Position numbers and translations under genes: made by a program. The notes under the pieces are model-generated. The model was not told the DNA's origin. It ran no database searches and saw only the letters and a program-made list of their open reading frames with translations. From the NCBI GenBank assembly GCA_951813075.1, contig OX638343.1, positions 1,271,999 through 1,335,998 of the forward strand: a DNA stretch of 64,000 bases, read 5' to 3'. Below, piece after piece: positions 8,636 through 18,173 of the stretch; the first letter of the stretch is position 1; each line of letters starts with the position of its first letter. This DNA is from Arenicellales bacterium. GTDB taxonomy: Bacteria > Pseudomonadota > Gammaproteobacteria > Arenicellales > JAJDZL01.

Positions 8636-9934
8636 CTATCGGTATTCCAGCTTTACCGGTAGCCCGTCGCGCGGTTGCAGGACAATTCGGCCGACGGGCT
8701 GAGCTACATAATCATCCGGCGCTCGAAGTCGCCAGCGCTGGGCGACGGAAACCAGAATCAAATGGGCCTCCTGCAAAGAAAATTTCGCCCCGATGCAAAT
8801 TCTCGGCCCGCCACCAAATGGCAGATAGGCAAATCTGTGTCGACCCGTGTTGTTATCCGGCGCAAAGCGTTGCGGAAGAAAGGCTTCAGGTTGATCCCAT
8901 AAATCCGGAGCGCGGTGAATTTGCTGAATATCGATTTCCACCACTGAGTTTTCAGGAATCTTTGTCCCATTAATCTCATCTCGCGAAATCGCTTGACGGG
9001 AGATGATGGGAACGACTGGATAAAATCGCATGGTTTCCTGGACCACCTGCAAGCAGTACGGTAGATTTTCCAAGTCTGACAGTTCAGGCATCCGACCATT
9101 CAACACTGTGTCAATTTCCCGGTGCAATTTGGCTTCAACTTCCGGATGAACGTGCAGCGCATAAAACACCCAGGTCAGCGCGGTAGCGGTCGTTTCAAAG
9201 CCAGCGATGAAATACGACCGAACCTCATCCTTCAATTGGGAGACTGTCAGAGTGCTGCAAGTCGTTTCGTCGACCGCTGACATCAGCAACCCAAGCAAGT
9301 CTCGTTTTTGCTCACCGCTTTGACGTCGCTCGAAAATTATTTCCCCGGCCGCATCATCAAGTAGTTTTCTGGACGAACGCAAACGAAGGTTTGAAATTCG
9401 GGGAACCCAGGTCGGCATGCCAAGAATATCCATCATCCTAATTCGTACCCGGGCAAACTTGCGAACCACATCCGCGATTTCGGTGTGGAATCTTTCATCA
9501 TTTTCTCTGGAAAACATCGCTCTCATGATGATTCTCAGTGTCACATCGGACATTTCGGACAGGACATTGATCGTTCGGTTCTTTTGCGAAATTCGATCCC
9601 ACTTTTTCAATAAACGATCCGCTTCGGCAATCATCAGCGGGGCAAACCCCTCGACATTCTTTACAGAAAACGCCGGCGCAGCAAGACGGCGCTGAAGACG
9701 CCACCTTTCGCCTTCACTGGTGAACAGAGCATGTTTGCCAAGTGGCGGTTCAAGCAACAATCGTGTCATGAGCGACTTTCGATAATTCTGAGAGTTGTCC
9801 AGCAAGATGTGTTGAACGACTTGCGGGTCGGAAGTCATTGCCCAAACACGCAACCAGCTGCGGTTGAATTGAAGTCTGTCCCGATTGATATCTTGCGTTT
9901 CTATAGAATATTTTTTGGATGAGATTTGATTCAC
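8636..9934 (-). CDS. Cytochrome P450
   Basis: 432 aa. Canonical P450 elements are present: oxygen-binding I-helix AGFETTATALTW, the ExxR motif in ETMRFYP, a PERF-like block PQRFAPDN and the heme-thiolate loop FGGGPRICIG. It is soluble-looking and belongs to the bacterial CYP4/CYP102-like sequence group by general appearance. It starts with GTG at 9932-9934, directly after an in-frame stop, and the N-terminus is some 20 residues shorter than usual before the 'QNYRKS' region, so the proline-rich hinge is missing or degraded. No ferredoxin or reductase gene is adjacent. The substrate is unknown. Confidence 0.9.
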   Translation of the reverse strand: MNQISSKKYSIETQDINRDRLQFNRSWLRVWAMTSDPQVVQHILLDNSQNYRKSLMTRLLLEPPLGKHALFTSEGERWRLQRRLAAPAFSVKNVEGFAPLMIAEADRLLKKWDRISQKNRTINVLSEMSDVTLRIIMRAMFSRENDERFHTEIADVVRKFARVRIRMMDILGMPTWVPRISNLRLRSSRKLLDDAAGEIIFERRQSGEQKRDLLGLLMSAVDETTCSTLTVSQLKDEVRSYFIAGFETTATALTWVFYALHVHPEVEAKLHREIDTVLNGRMPELSDLENLPYCLQVVQETMRFYPVVPIISRQAISRDEINGTKIPENSVVEIDIQQIHRAPDLWDQPEAFLPQRFAPDNNTGRHRFAYLPFGGGPRICIGAKFSLQEAHLILVSVAQRWRLRAPDDYVAQPVGRIVLQPRDGLPVKLEYR

Positions 9935-10446
9935 CTACGAGAACAACATTTTTGGCTTGATCTGTGCCGGACGATTACCGCACCCTACCCGACTCCGAAT
10001 ATAGACGATGGAATTTTCGAGATCGTGGTCACGTCAGCCGACTTTACAAAAAGAATTCGTAGTTACTTGGTTAAAGTCCCATCAAGACCCATGACATCGG
10101 AATTCATCCGCACCACCTGAACTTTGACATCGGGCTCGCAATTCGGACTCCTGCAACTTTGCTGGACGTCTGAATCTCGCTTCCCAACTGATTGTCGACA
10201 CGAGTTAAATTTTACCACCGCGGCATTTCTTCACTTTCAGTCAATCCAAGCGCTCATGCCACTTTCGGCTAATGCTGGTCGCTCAAATTATCTTCGTGGG
10301 GCGATTTGATACAATCAAACAGAATGTAGTGGATTTCGCTGAATATCAAAATGCTGAATTTCTGTCGCCCTTCGAATTGAATTGCTTTATTTGCGGTATT
10401 GATTCGTAGTTGAGGTCAGAACCTGCGCTTTAAGAAAGGAGTTATT
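9935..10446. other. Intergenic region, no gene recognised
   Basis: This 512-base gap separates the P450 gene from the MscS-like gene. The short reading frames in it have no Shine-Dalgarno sequence or recognisable composition. AAGAAAGGAG at 10433-10442 is the ribosome binding site of the gene at 10447. No RNA gene or repeat is seen. Confidence 0.5.
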
Positions 10447-11286
10447 ATGGATAAGCTTTACGATTGGACTACGCCTCTTCTGACTGCCGCTATCGACTGG
10501 TTCGAAAGATTCATTGATTACCTGCCCAATCTGGTCGGCGCCATTTTCCTGCTTCTTCTGGGATGGTTAGTCTCCCGAATAGTAAGAACTATTGTGGTCA
10601 GACTGGTTAAAGGTTTAGATCGATTTTCGGGGAAGGTCAAATTTCTTGGAGCCGACTCCAGTTCAACACTTAGCGTATCGTCTGCAAATTTCATTGGAAG
10701 CATTCTTTACTGGTTTACATTTCTGATTTTCGTAACGTCGGCAGCCAGTCTGTTGGGAATGAATATGTTTGCTGGCTGGCTCAATAAATTAGTTGACTAT
10801 CTGCCAAACATCCTTTCAGGTGTGTTGATCGTCGGCGCTGGCGTCATTTTCAGCAACTTGATCTATCAGGCTGTTCTCACGGCAAGTGTCGGCATAAGCG
10901 ACTCGCAACGCACGATAATTGCCCGGGGGGCACAAATTCTGGTTCTTCTGATGCTGGTTCTAATCGGTGTCAACCAGATCGGGATCGATATCACCGTCAT
11001 TGTTATTGTGATGTCGGTTGGAATCGGTGCCCTGGTCGGCGGGCTGTCAATCGCATTCAGTCTTGGTGCCAGAACTTTAGTCAGCAATCTGATCGGTATA
11101 CGCTATCTGAATCCCGACTATCGGGTTGGTGAACTGATCCGAGTTGGTGAATATGAGGGAACGGTTTTGGAAATCACTTCTGTCTCAATCGTACTGGACG
11201 GTGAGCAAGGCCGTGTGACAATTCCAGCTCGCATTCTGTCCGAGCAGCCAAGCATCTTGGTCAAGCGGGAGAGCAACAATGTCTGA
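10447..11286 (+). CDS. MscS-like channel protein with conserved TM-helix repeats
   Basis: 279 aa. Hydrophobic helices lie at about residues 24-45, 78-100, 115-140, 155-175 and 178-200, with two LPNLVGAIFLLLLGWLV/LPNILSGVLIVGAG-type TM_helix repeats of the small mechanosensitive-channel family. The C-terminal part (DYRVGELIRVGEYEGTVLEI) resembles the MscS beta domain that shapes the pore exit. It may relieve osmotic stress or conduct ions. It overlaps the next gene by eight bases, forming a tight operon with two MgtE-family genes, which suggests a link with magnesium or divalent-cation handling. A strong AAAGGAG lies just upstream. Confidence 0.82.
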   Translation: MDKLYDWTTPLLTAAIDWFERFIDYLPNLVGAIFLLLLGWLVSRIVRTIVVRLVKGLDRFSGKVKFLGADSSSTLSVSSANFIGSILYWFTFLIFVTSAASLLGMNMFAGWLNKLVDYLPNILSGVLIVGAGVIFSNLIYQAVLTASVGISDSQRTIIARGAQILVLLMLVLIGVNQIGIDITVIVIVMSVGIGALVGGLSIAFSLGARTLVSNLIGIRYLNPDYRVGELIRVGEYEGTVLEITSVSIVLDGEQGRVTIPARILSEQPSILVKRESNNV

Positions 11287-12136
11287 ACGCATGCAGTTTG
11301 TAAAGTATTTCATTGAGTCCCAGAGTCAGGATGCAGCGAGAGCAATCGAAGAACTGCCCGCTGACATCATGGGGAGTCTCCTTGAGGAATTACCGGATGC
11401 TACCGCACTCACCGCATTGACCGCAATGCTGCCCTACCGCGCATCGGTCGGAATTCGCGCCCTCGACCCATCAACAGCAATCAGTTATCTTTCCAGACTG
11501 CCCCCCAATAGTGCGGCTTCAATGCTGAGATGTATCGACAAGGAGCGACGCGATGAGTTGATTCGCCAACTACCGAAACCCAAGTCTCTGCTCATTGCAA
11601 TGACGATGAATTACTCGCAACAACTTGTCGGCGCATGGATGGACCCGGATATTAAACCGCTACCGGTGAATACCACGGTAGCTGATGCGCGCAATCGAAT
11701 TGAGTCGCAGAGCCAAAAATACAACATTGCATTTACAGTCAACAGCGATCAGACCATCCAAGGTGCTGTTTCCGTGGTAGACCTTCTGCAGTATCCCGAC
11801 GAATACACTTTGATCACGACGCTGATCCAAGAAGGTGTTGGTGCAATATCCGCATCATCCAGACTGAAACGGGCGATCCACGATAGCCGATGGGGCAGCA
11901 GTGAGGTGCTGCCAGTTGTCGATCGACAAAACAAGCTGATCGGCGCTATTCGTTTCATCGATCTGATAACAGCACTCAACAGCCAAGAGGAAAGCGAACG
12001 TAAGAATGTTGGTAATGTCGAATTTCTTGGATTCACCGAGTCCTACTATGTTGGTCTGGCAAATCTTGTTTCCATGACATTAGCCAGCAATTACCAAAAC
12101 AAGGAGTCAATCTCATCGGAGGACTTACTGAAATGA
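11279..12136 (+). CDS. MgtE-N/CBS-domain protein without membrane domain
   Basis: 285 aa. Residues 10-120 form an alpha-helical superhelix like the MgtE intracellular N domain (repeated LP.D/LDP.T.I.YLSRLP patterns), followed by a CBS pair (about 125-250; VNTTVADARNRI and VLPVVDRQNKLIGAIRFIDLI). No transmembrane helices follow. In full MgtE these cytosolic domains sense Mg2+ and gate the pore, so a free copy may act as a regulatory partner of the full MgtE encoded next. The start overlaps the channel gene by eight bases and the end overlaps mgtE by four (ATGA). Confidence 0.8.
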   Translation: MSERMQFVKYFIESQSQDAARAIEELPADIMGSLLEELPDATALTALTAMLPYRASVGIRALDPSTAISYLSRLPPNSAASMLRCIDKERRDELIRQLPKPKSLLIAMTMNYSQQLVGAWMDPDIKPLPVNTTVADARNRIESQSQKYNIAFTVNSDQTIQGAVSVVDLLQYPDEYTLITTLIQEGVGAISASSRLKRAIHDSRWGSSEVLPVVDRQNKLIGAIRFIDLITALNSQEESERKNVGNVEFLGFTESYYVGLANLVSMTLASNYQNKESISSEDLLK

Positions 12137-13452
12137 ACGCGAATCAAAATGTGGAAACAGCGCTGGCAGCTCTGACGGAGAAATTTTTCAAGGAAGCGCC
12201 CAGCAGCGCAGCGTACAGACTAGAGACCATCACTGACGAAGCGGCTGCGGAAATCTTGCAGCGAATTCCGGTTGCAACAGCATCAGCAGTTTGGGAGATG
12301 CTCAATCCTCATAATGGTGCACAAATTCTTCATCACCTCCCAGTTGAAATCGCCAGTGAGGTTCTTTCTGGCATCGACCCAGGACGAGCATCGTCCATTC
12401 TCGCGTTGGCAGACCCGCGGACAAAAGAATCTGTTCTTTCCAAGGTTGATGAACCAACAGCAAACAGAATAAGCGAATTGATCGACTATCCACACGACAG
12501 TGCCGGCGGTCTTATGGATTCACGCGTGCTGACATTTCGCGGTGAAACGACAGTGCAAGAGGCAAAACATATTCTCCGCAATGCAGGACTGCGAACTCCG
12601 GTGAACGAACTGCGGATTGTCGATGATCATCGCATGTTCAGATCGCTTGTTGATATCAAGGATTTCGCTCTGGCCGAACCGTTAACCAGATTGGACAGTA
12701 TTGCGAAAGGCATTGAAGCAGTTGTGAAGCCAATGACCACTCGGGAAGAGATCATCGAAAAAATGGAAGAGTTTCGACTGGAAGAACTTACTGTGATCGA
12801 CGATGACGGACGTATTGTAGGCGTCATCCGATATGCCACACTGATGGATACCCTCAAGGAAAGTGTGTCACTTGACATTCAGACCATGGTCGGTGCAAGT
12901 AAAGACGAAACTGCCAATTCCAGTATCGGGTTCGCGGTTCGGAAGCGAATGCCTTGGCTTCAGATCAATTTGCTGACCGCTTTTCTGGCTGCGTCTGTGG
13001 TGGGATTATTTGAAGGGACAATTGCAAAATTCACCGCGCTGGCTGTACTGCTACCGGTTGTCGCCGGACAGTCGGGTAATGCCGGTGCACAAGCACTGGC
13101 TGTCACTATGCGCGGCCTTTCTTTACGCGAAGTGAATCTGCGAGACTGGCTTAAATTGGCCATCAAGGAAGGTAACGTCGGATTCTGGAATGGAATTTGC
13201 ATTGCAATCGTGTGCGGAATCGGTGTCTATCTCTGGAGTGGAACCTTCGGACTGGTTTTGGTGATCGTATCGTCGATGATCATCAGCATGGTACTGGCTG
13301 GACTTGCCGGTGCCTTGATTCCCATGGGACTGATGCGAATAGGACAGGATCCGGCGGTCGCATCCTCAATAGTTCTGACGACTGTCACGGATATCGCAGG
13401 ATTTTTCTCGTTTCTGGGTATTGCGACTCTTTTGGCAGCAATGCTGGTCTGA
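12133..13452 (+). CDS. mgtE: MgtE magnesium transporter
   Basis: 439 aa, normal family length. It has an N domain (about 10-125), a CBS pair (130-255) and about five transmembrane helices from about 275 to the end. Diagnostic blocks are LPVVAGQSGNAGAQALA in the first membrane helices and the acidic pore residue in VLTTVTDIAGFF near the C-terminus. It imports Mg2+ and closes when cytosolic Mg2+ occupies the N/CBS domains. It is the last gene of a three-gene overlapping operon, and its stop is 67 bases from the convergent permease gene. Confidence 0.95.
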   Translation: MNANQNVETALAALTEKFFKEAPSSAAYRLETITDEAAAEILQRIPVATASAVWEMLNPHNGAQILHHLPVEIASEVLSGIDPGRASSILALADPRTKESVLSKVDEPTANRISELIDYPHDSAGGLMDSRVLTFRGETTVQEAKHILRNAGLRTPVNELRIVDDHRMFRSLVDIKDFALAEPLTRLDSIAKGIEAVVKPMTTREEIIEKMEEFRLEELTVIDDDGRIVGVIRYATLMDTLKESVSLDIQTMVGASKDETANSSIGFAVRKRMPWLQINLLTAFLAASVVGLFEGTIAKFTALAVLLPVVAGQSGNAGAQALAVTMRGLSLREVNLRDWLKLAIKEGNVGFWNGICIAIVCGIGVYLWSGTFGLVLVIVSSMIISMVLAGLAGALIPMGLMRIGQDPAVASSIVLTTVTDIAGFFSFLGIATLLAAMLV

Positions 13453-13519
13453 CATCGTTGTCGAAACCCGCCAACTGACTCAGCAGTCGAACCTGAAAGC
13501 AACCCGGTTCTCTGCGATT

Positions 13520-14449
13520 TCAGGTATTGGGATGAAATATTTGGCCGATGCAGGCTGGGGCGTTCAACTTGACGCGAGTCGAATGGCGGGAAATGAGCAC
13601 CAAAACCAATATGGTCACCAGATACGGTAGCATTGATAGGATCTGGGCGGGAATCTGAACTCCAATACCCTGCAGATGCAATTGCAGAATGGTCACCGAA
13701 CCGAAAAGGTAGGCACCAATGATGACACGGCCCGGTTTCCACGTCGCAAATACGACAATAGCAAGAGCAATCCAACCGCGCCCGGCTGTCATATGCTCAA
13801 CCCACATGGGCGTGTAAGACAATGAAAGAAACGCTCCGCCGAGCCCTGCCATTGCTCCACCAAACATGACAGCCAGAAAGCGGATCTTGACGACCGCATA
13901 TCCGATTGAATGCGCTGCGTCGTGCGATTCACCCACGGCACGAAGCACCAGACCCGGTTTCGTATGATTCAGAAACCAGTGCACGGCAAATGCCATTATC
14001 ACAGATAGATAAATCAGCACATCCTGTGAGAACAACAAGGGTCCCAAAAGGGGTATATCACTTAGAAACGGCAGACTGAGAGTCGGTAACTTCTCAATCG
14101 GCAGGCCGATGAAGGGAATTCCAATCAGTGAACTCAAGCCGATTCCAAACAATGTAAGAGCCAGGCCCGATGCAACCTGATTGGCCAGAAATATCAGGGT
14201 AAGCAACCCGAACAACATTGACATCAGGACACCTCCGACAGCACCAGCGATTATTCCAAGCATCCAGCTGCCTGATGTCAGGGCACCGACAAAAGCACAG
14301 ACCGCACCGATCAGCATCATACCTTCGACACCGAGATTGAGTACGCCGGACTTCTCCGCCACCAGTTCCCCAGTTGCCGCAAGCAATAGCGGTGTCGCCG
14401 CACTGACAACAGTCAGCATGATCAGTTCAACGGTAGTGATCGCTTCCAT
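13520..14449 (-). CDS. Nucleoside/purine-type ABC transporter permease 2
   Basis: 309 aa with eight or more hydrophobic helices. It has the BPD_transp_2 pattern typical of the second permease in BMP-type nucleoside importers (YufQ/NupC-like): EKSGVLNLGVEGMML near residue 33, GLGGAFLSL near 195 and GWIALAIVVFATWKP near 225. It shares its first base with the stop of the other permease gene, so the two are co-translated. Context with xanthine dehydrogenase and urate enzymes suggests import of purine bases or nucleosides. Sugars are the main alternative substrate class for this permease fold. Confidence 0.88.
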   Translation of the reverse strand: MEAITTVELIMLTVVSAATPLLLAATGELVAEKSGVLNLGVEGMMLIGAVCAFVGALTSGSWMLGIIAGAVGGVLMSMLFGLLTLIFLANQVASGLALTLFGIGLSSLIGIPFIGLPIEKLPTLSLPFLSDIPLLGPLLFSQDVLIYLSVIMAFAVHWFLNHTKPGLVLRAVGESHDAAHSIGYAVVKIRFLAVMFGGAMAGLGGAFLSLSYTPMWVEHMTAGRGWIALAIVVFATWKPGRVIIGAYLFGSVTILQLHLQGIGVQIPAQILSMLPYLVTILVLVLISRHSTRVKLNAPACIGQIFHPNT

Positions 14450-15537
14450 CAGTCAGTCCTCGCCCGATCAAATTTGCGCGAAGTGCGCCATTCGACCCGG
14501 TAGTTGATAAGCAAATCACTCGCCAGCAAGAAGAAAAGCAGCATTCCCTGAAACACTCCGGCAATTCCAAGTGGCAACCCCATCTTGATCTGAACAAATT
14601 CCCCACCAAGGTAAGAAAGCGCCAATACCAGACTGGCGAACAGAATTCCTATTGGATGCAGCCGACCGAGAAAGGCGACGATTATGGCGGAAAAACCATA
14701 ACCCGGTGAAATGATCGGTTGCAGCTGACCGATCGGCCCAGCCACTTCGATTATTCCAGCCAAACCAGCCAGACCACCGGCACCGAGCAAGACATACCAA
14801 ATCACCCGGTTGAAATGAATTCCTGTGTAGCGCGCAGCATTGGGCGCGAGACCCGCAACCCTGACCTGAAATCCAGCGACCGTTCTCGAAAACAGTAGCC
14901 ACACCGATAGCACTACCAATAGCGCGATGATTGTTCCACCATGCAATCGTGTTCCACTAAGTATGCCGGGAATCACGGCCGCATCCTGAAAAACTACAGA
15001 TTCTGGGAAATTGTAACCGCCCGGGTCACGCCACGGTCCGTGCACCAGTGTGCTCAAAACCAGTACAGCAACGTAGACCAATAACAGGCTCGTCAGAATT
15101 TCATTTGTATTCATTTTTGTTTTCAGGAAAGCAGGTATGGATGCCCAAGCCATGCCTCCCAGAACACCAAGAACAAGCATCGCCGGCAGCATCAGCGCAT
15201 TGTCTGATTCCGGAAAATAGACAGGTAATGCACTTCCCACGATTGCTCCGATGGTCAGCTGTCCTTCTGCACCGATATTCCAGACATTGGCTCTGAATCC
15301 CATCGATAATCCGACCGCGATCATTGCCAGCGGAGCCGCTTTTATAAACAGTTCGCTGACACCGTACAAATCACTGATTGGTGCCAGAAAGAAAGTGTAA
15401 AGACTCTTCAATGGCGGGTAACCAAGAAGTGAAAAGACGACACAACCGGCAATCAGGCTCAAAACCAAAGCTATGATCGGTGTCAGCCATGTCATCAACC
15501 GAGAATGTGTCTGTCTGGCTACCAGTCTAATTGGCAT
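14449..15537 (-). CDS. Nucleoside/purine-type ABC transporter permease 1
   Basis: 362 aa from the ATG at 15535-15537, supported by AGGA about nine bases upstream; the longer frame to 15642 lies inside the ATPase gene. About nine transmembrane helices are predicted. Family blocks include GFRANVWNIGAEGQLTIGAI, TNEILTSLLLVYVA and YGFSAIIVAFLGRLHPIG, as in YufP-type permeases of BMP-family importers. It overlaps the end of the ATPase gene by 11 bases. It acts in the inner membrane with the 13520-14449 permease and the 15527-17065 ATPase. Confidence 0.88.
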   Translation of the reverse strand: MPIRLVARQTHSRLMTWLTPIIALVLSLIAGCVVFSLLGYPPLKSLYTFFLAPISDLYGVSELFIKAAPLAMIAVGLSMGFRANVWNIGAEGQLTIGAIVGSALPVYFPESDNALMLPAMLVLGVLGGMAWASIPAFLKTKMNTNEILTSLLLVYVAVLVLSTLVHGPWRDPGGYNFPESVVFQDAAVIPGILSGTRLHGGTIIALLVVLSVWLLFSRTVAGFQVRVAGLAPNAARYTGIHFNRVIWYVLLGAGGLAGLAGIIEVAGPIGQLQPIISPGYGFSAIIVAFLGRLHPIGILFASLVLALSYLGGEFVQIKMGLPLGIAGVFQGMLLFFLLASDLLINYRVEWRTSRKFDRARTD

Positions 15538-17065
15538 TCCCCACATCCTGATTGAGTTCGACCTGAGCCCCACCCATAAGTAAACCAATTGACTGTGCTG
15601 TAAGGCTGGAAACCGAATAGGATTCGGACAATTGACCTGCAAACATCACCGAAATTCGATCACACAATGCCATCAGTTCATCCAAGTCTTGTGAAATCAC
15701 AATAACCGCGGCACCATTTTCAGCGAGATCAAGTAGGGATTGATGAATGGCAGCCTGTGAACCTGCATCGATCCCCCAGGTGGGTTGTGACGCAATCATG
15801 ACCGCAGGATACTGAAGGATTTCGCGGCCCATCAGGAATTTTTGTAGATTACCACCTGACAGACTGCTTGCGTCAACGTGAATACCCGAATGTCTGACGT
15901 CGAACTCATCGCAGATTTTTTGTGAATAGCTGCGTGCGTTGGAGAAATGCATCAACAGATTTTTACTCAATCCATACTTTTCGTGGCCGCTTAAAAATAC
16001 ATTCTCGGTCAGCGACATGTTGCCAACGACACCATGTCCCAGCCGTTCCTCTGGAACGCTCGCCAGACCCAAGTCCCGTCTTGCCTGCACGCCCGCTCGG
16101 CCGCAATCCACATTGTCAATACTCACTGCTGAATCCTGATCAGCCAACACCTCACCGGACAGCATTCCCAAAAGTTCTGTCTGTCCATTGCCCGCGACGC
16201 CCGCGATACCGAAAACCTCACCTGTGCGAACGTCAAAACTGATGTCTTTCAGCGAAATATTGCGCTCACTTTCTGCCGCACGGCAAAGGTTTCGCACTGA
16301 AAACACAACTTGACCGGTTTTTTTCGCTTTCGCGGTAGGCGGCTTCAACGATCTACCGATCATCAATTCAGCGAGTTCCTTGGTGTCAACCTGCGTTGGA
16401 TCGCATTGCGTGACGACCTTGCCCTGACGAAGAATGGTGGCGTGGTGACAGAGTACGCGGATTTCTTCAAGCTTATGGCTGATATACAGAACTGCACAAC
16501 CCTGGTCGGCCAGTCTTCTCAGAACCGTAAACAATTTGTCTGCTTCCTGCGGAGTCAGAACCGATGTCGGCTCATCCATAATCAGAAGTTTGGGAGACTG
16601 AAGCAGGCAACGCACAATCTCAACGCGTTGACGTTCACCGACCGACAATGAGAACACATCGCGATCGGGGTCTAATTCCAGACCGTAAGCATCGGAAACG
16701 GAACGGATCTCATCGGAAAGTTCCACCCCTTTTTTTCTTGACGTGACAGCCAGTTCAATATTCTCGCGAACTGTCATCGCCTCAAAGAGTGAAAAATGCT
16801 GAAAAACCATGCCAATCCCCATCTGTCGCGCGTGTGCCGGACTCGAGATTTTCGCCGGTTCACCTTGCCAATAGATAGTACCTGCGTCAGCTGAGTAGTA
16901 TCCGTAGATAATCTTAACCAAGGTGCTCTTGCCGGCACCATTCTCACCGAGCAATGCGTGAATGTTGCCCTCGGCGATTTCAAAATCAATCGAGTCGTTT
17001 GCGACCACACCAGGGAAAGCTTTGGTTATGCCGCGCATTGACAACAGTGAATTGCTCGCGGGCAT
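15527..17065 (-). CDS. Nucleoside/purine-type ABC transporter ATP-binding protein (two NBDs)
   Basis: 512 aa from ATG 17063-17065, 43 bases after xdhC; the upstream extension to 17191 has no support. It is a double ATPase: Walker A GENGAGKS at residues 40-47 and signature LSVGERQRVEIV in NBD1, then a degenerate P-loop GVAGNGQTELL and signature LSGGNLQKFLMGREI in NBD2. This asymmetric layout is normal for RbsA/YufO-type importers. It energises uptake through the two permeases downstream. No BMP-type substrate-binding protein gene is present anywhere in the cluster, which is unusual. Confidence 0.9.
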   Translation of the reverse strand: MPASNSLLSMRGITKAFPGVVANDSIDFEIAEGNIHALLGENGAGKSTLVKIIYGYYSADAGTIYWQGEPAKISSPAHARQMGIGMVFQHFSLFEAMTVRENIELAVTSRKKGVELSDEIRSVSDAYGLELDPDRDVFSLSVGERQRVEIVRCLLQSPKLLIMDEPTSVLTPQEADKLFTVLRRLADQGCAVLYISHKLEEIRVLCHHATILRQGKVVTQCDPTQVDTKELAELMIGRSLKPPTAKAKKTGQVVFSVRNLCRAAESERNISLKDISFDVRTGEVFGIAGVAGNGQTELLGMLSGEVLADQDSAVSIDNVDCGRAGVQARRDLGLASVPEERLGHGVVGNMSLTENVFLSGHEKYGLSKNLLMHFSNARSYSQKICDEFDVRHSGIHVDASSLSGGNLQKFLMGREILQYPAVMIASQPTWGIDAGSQAAIHQSLLDLAENGAAVIVISQDLDELMALCDRISVMFAGQLSESYSVSSLTAQSIGLLMGGAQVELNQDVGNAN

Positions 17066-17108
17066 GGCTATAAACTCATTTGGATCTCGCGTGCGTACGG
17101 GAACGGAT

Positions 17109-18173
17109 TCAGGATCCGGTTGAATCCAATTTTCGAGGGATGCCAGTCCGGTCAGACAACTCCACATCCAGAACGCGCTGACGCACCTCAAGCAATTTTG
17201 CCGCAGTCGACATCGCGATGACAGCCGGATGCTTGCCCTTTATGGTTCCAATGCCGATGGGACATTCCAGTCTCTTGAGCGTAAATGGATCGATGCCATC
17301 GGCGACAAATCGCTTCTCAAATCTTCTTCGTTTGGTTTCTGATCCGATCAGGCCCAGCCATCCAAAATCTCGCTGTTTGAGAATTCCAAGGCAGATTTCG
17401 TAATCAAGTCCGTGACTGTGAGTCATAACGGCGTAGAAAGTTCCAGGCTCCTGGCTCATCAATATTTCCTTCAGGCTAACCTGCTCAATCACGGCGACAT
17501 TGTCCGGGACATTTTCCGGAAAGATGTCGGCACGTTGATCCACCCAGTCGATCCGAAACGGCAGATCGCCGAGCAAGCTGACCAGTGCTTTGCCGACATG
17601 CCCGGCGCCAAAGAGCACAACTTTGGTCGGCAACTCATCCAATCGGGTGATAAACCACTCAGAAACACTATCGCTCACCAGACACGCGTTCGGTACCGCA
17701 GTACGAAGGAGATTATTTGTCGCGCGGCGAAACAATTCGGGCACTTTTCCCCAGTCCGACTTGTTATTCAGAACGATAGGCGAATGTTCACCTTCGAGCG
17801 GACTCAGAAGAAATTTGGTCGTCCGATTGTTTTGGCCTCTGAACTCATGAGCACAGTTCGTCAAATCTTCCGCTGAAAGAATTTCAAATAGCAGACGTAC
17901 TGCACCGCCGCAACACTGACGCATCTCAATTCCCAAGCCGAACAATTCAGTTTCTCGATGGGAATCGGTATTAATTTGTAGAATTTTCCGCGCTCGACGG
18001 ATCGCAGTGTACTCAAGATTGCCGCCACCAATGCTCTCATACTCATCCGATTCGGTCACCAACATTCGTGCGCCGACTTCGCGCGGGGCAGATCCGATCA
18101 CTTCGATCACGGTGATCGTCACAAATTGTTCACCACTCTGAGCGAGCGAGGTGAATTGGCGCGTCCAACTCAC
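17109..18173 (-). CDS. xdhC: Xanthine dehydrogenase accessory protein XdhC
   Basis: 354 aa, full-length XdhC. The N-terminal XdhC_CoxI domain includes EVIGSAPREVGARMLV and RQCCGGAVRLLFEIL (the conserved cysteines at about 87-88). The C-terminal Rossmann part begins VVLFGAGHVGKALVSLL at 185-201 and contains YAVMTHSHGLDYEIC and LGLIGSETKRRRFEKR. It binds molybdenum cofactor, promotes its sulfuration and inserts it into XdhB. It starts with GTG overlapping the xdhB stop by four bases (GTGA), so it is translationally coupled to the subunit it serves. Confidence 0.93.
   Translation of the reverse strand: MSWTRQFTSLAQSGEQFVTITVIEVIGSAPREVGARMLVTESDEYESIGGGNLEYTAIRRARKILQINTDSHRETELFGLGIEMRQCCGGAVRLLFEILSAEDLTNCAHEFRGQNNRTTKFLLSPLEGEHSPIVLNNKSDWGKVPELFRRATNNLLRTAVPNACLVSDSVSEWFITRLDELPTKVVLFGAGHVGKALVSLLGDLPFRIDWVDQRADIFPENVPDNVAVIEQVSLKEILMSQEPGTFYAVMTHSHGLDYEICLGILKQRDFGWLGLIGSETKRRRFEKRFVADGIDPFTLKRLECPIGIGTIKGKHPAVIAMSTAAKLLEVRQRVLDVELSDRTGIPRKLDSTGS

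Noticed and set aside
13491..13525. ACCTGAAA/TTTCAGGT inverted repeat between convergent mgtE and permease genes as a bidirectional terminator
   Set aside because: The 8-bp stem has a 19-base loop, no T-run on either side and overlaps the permease stop, so support is too weak.
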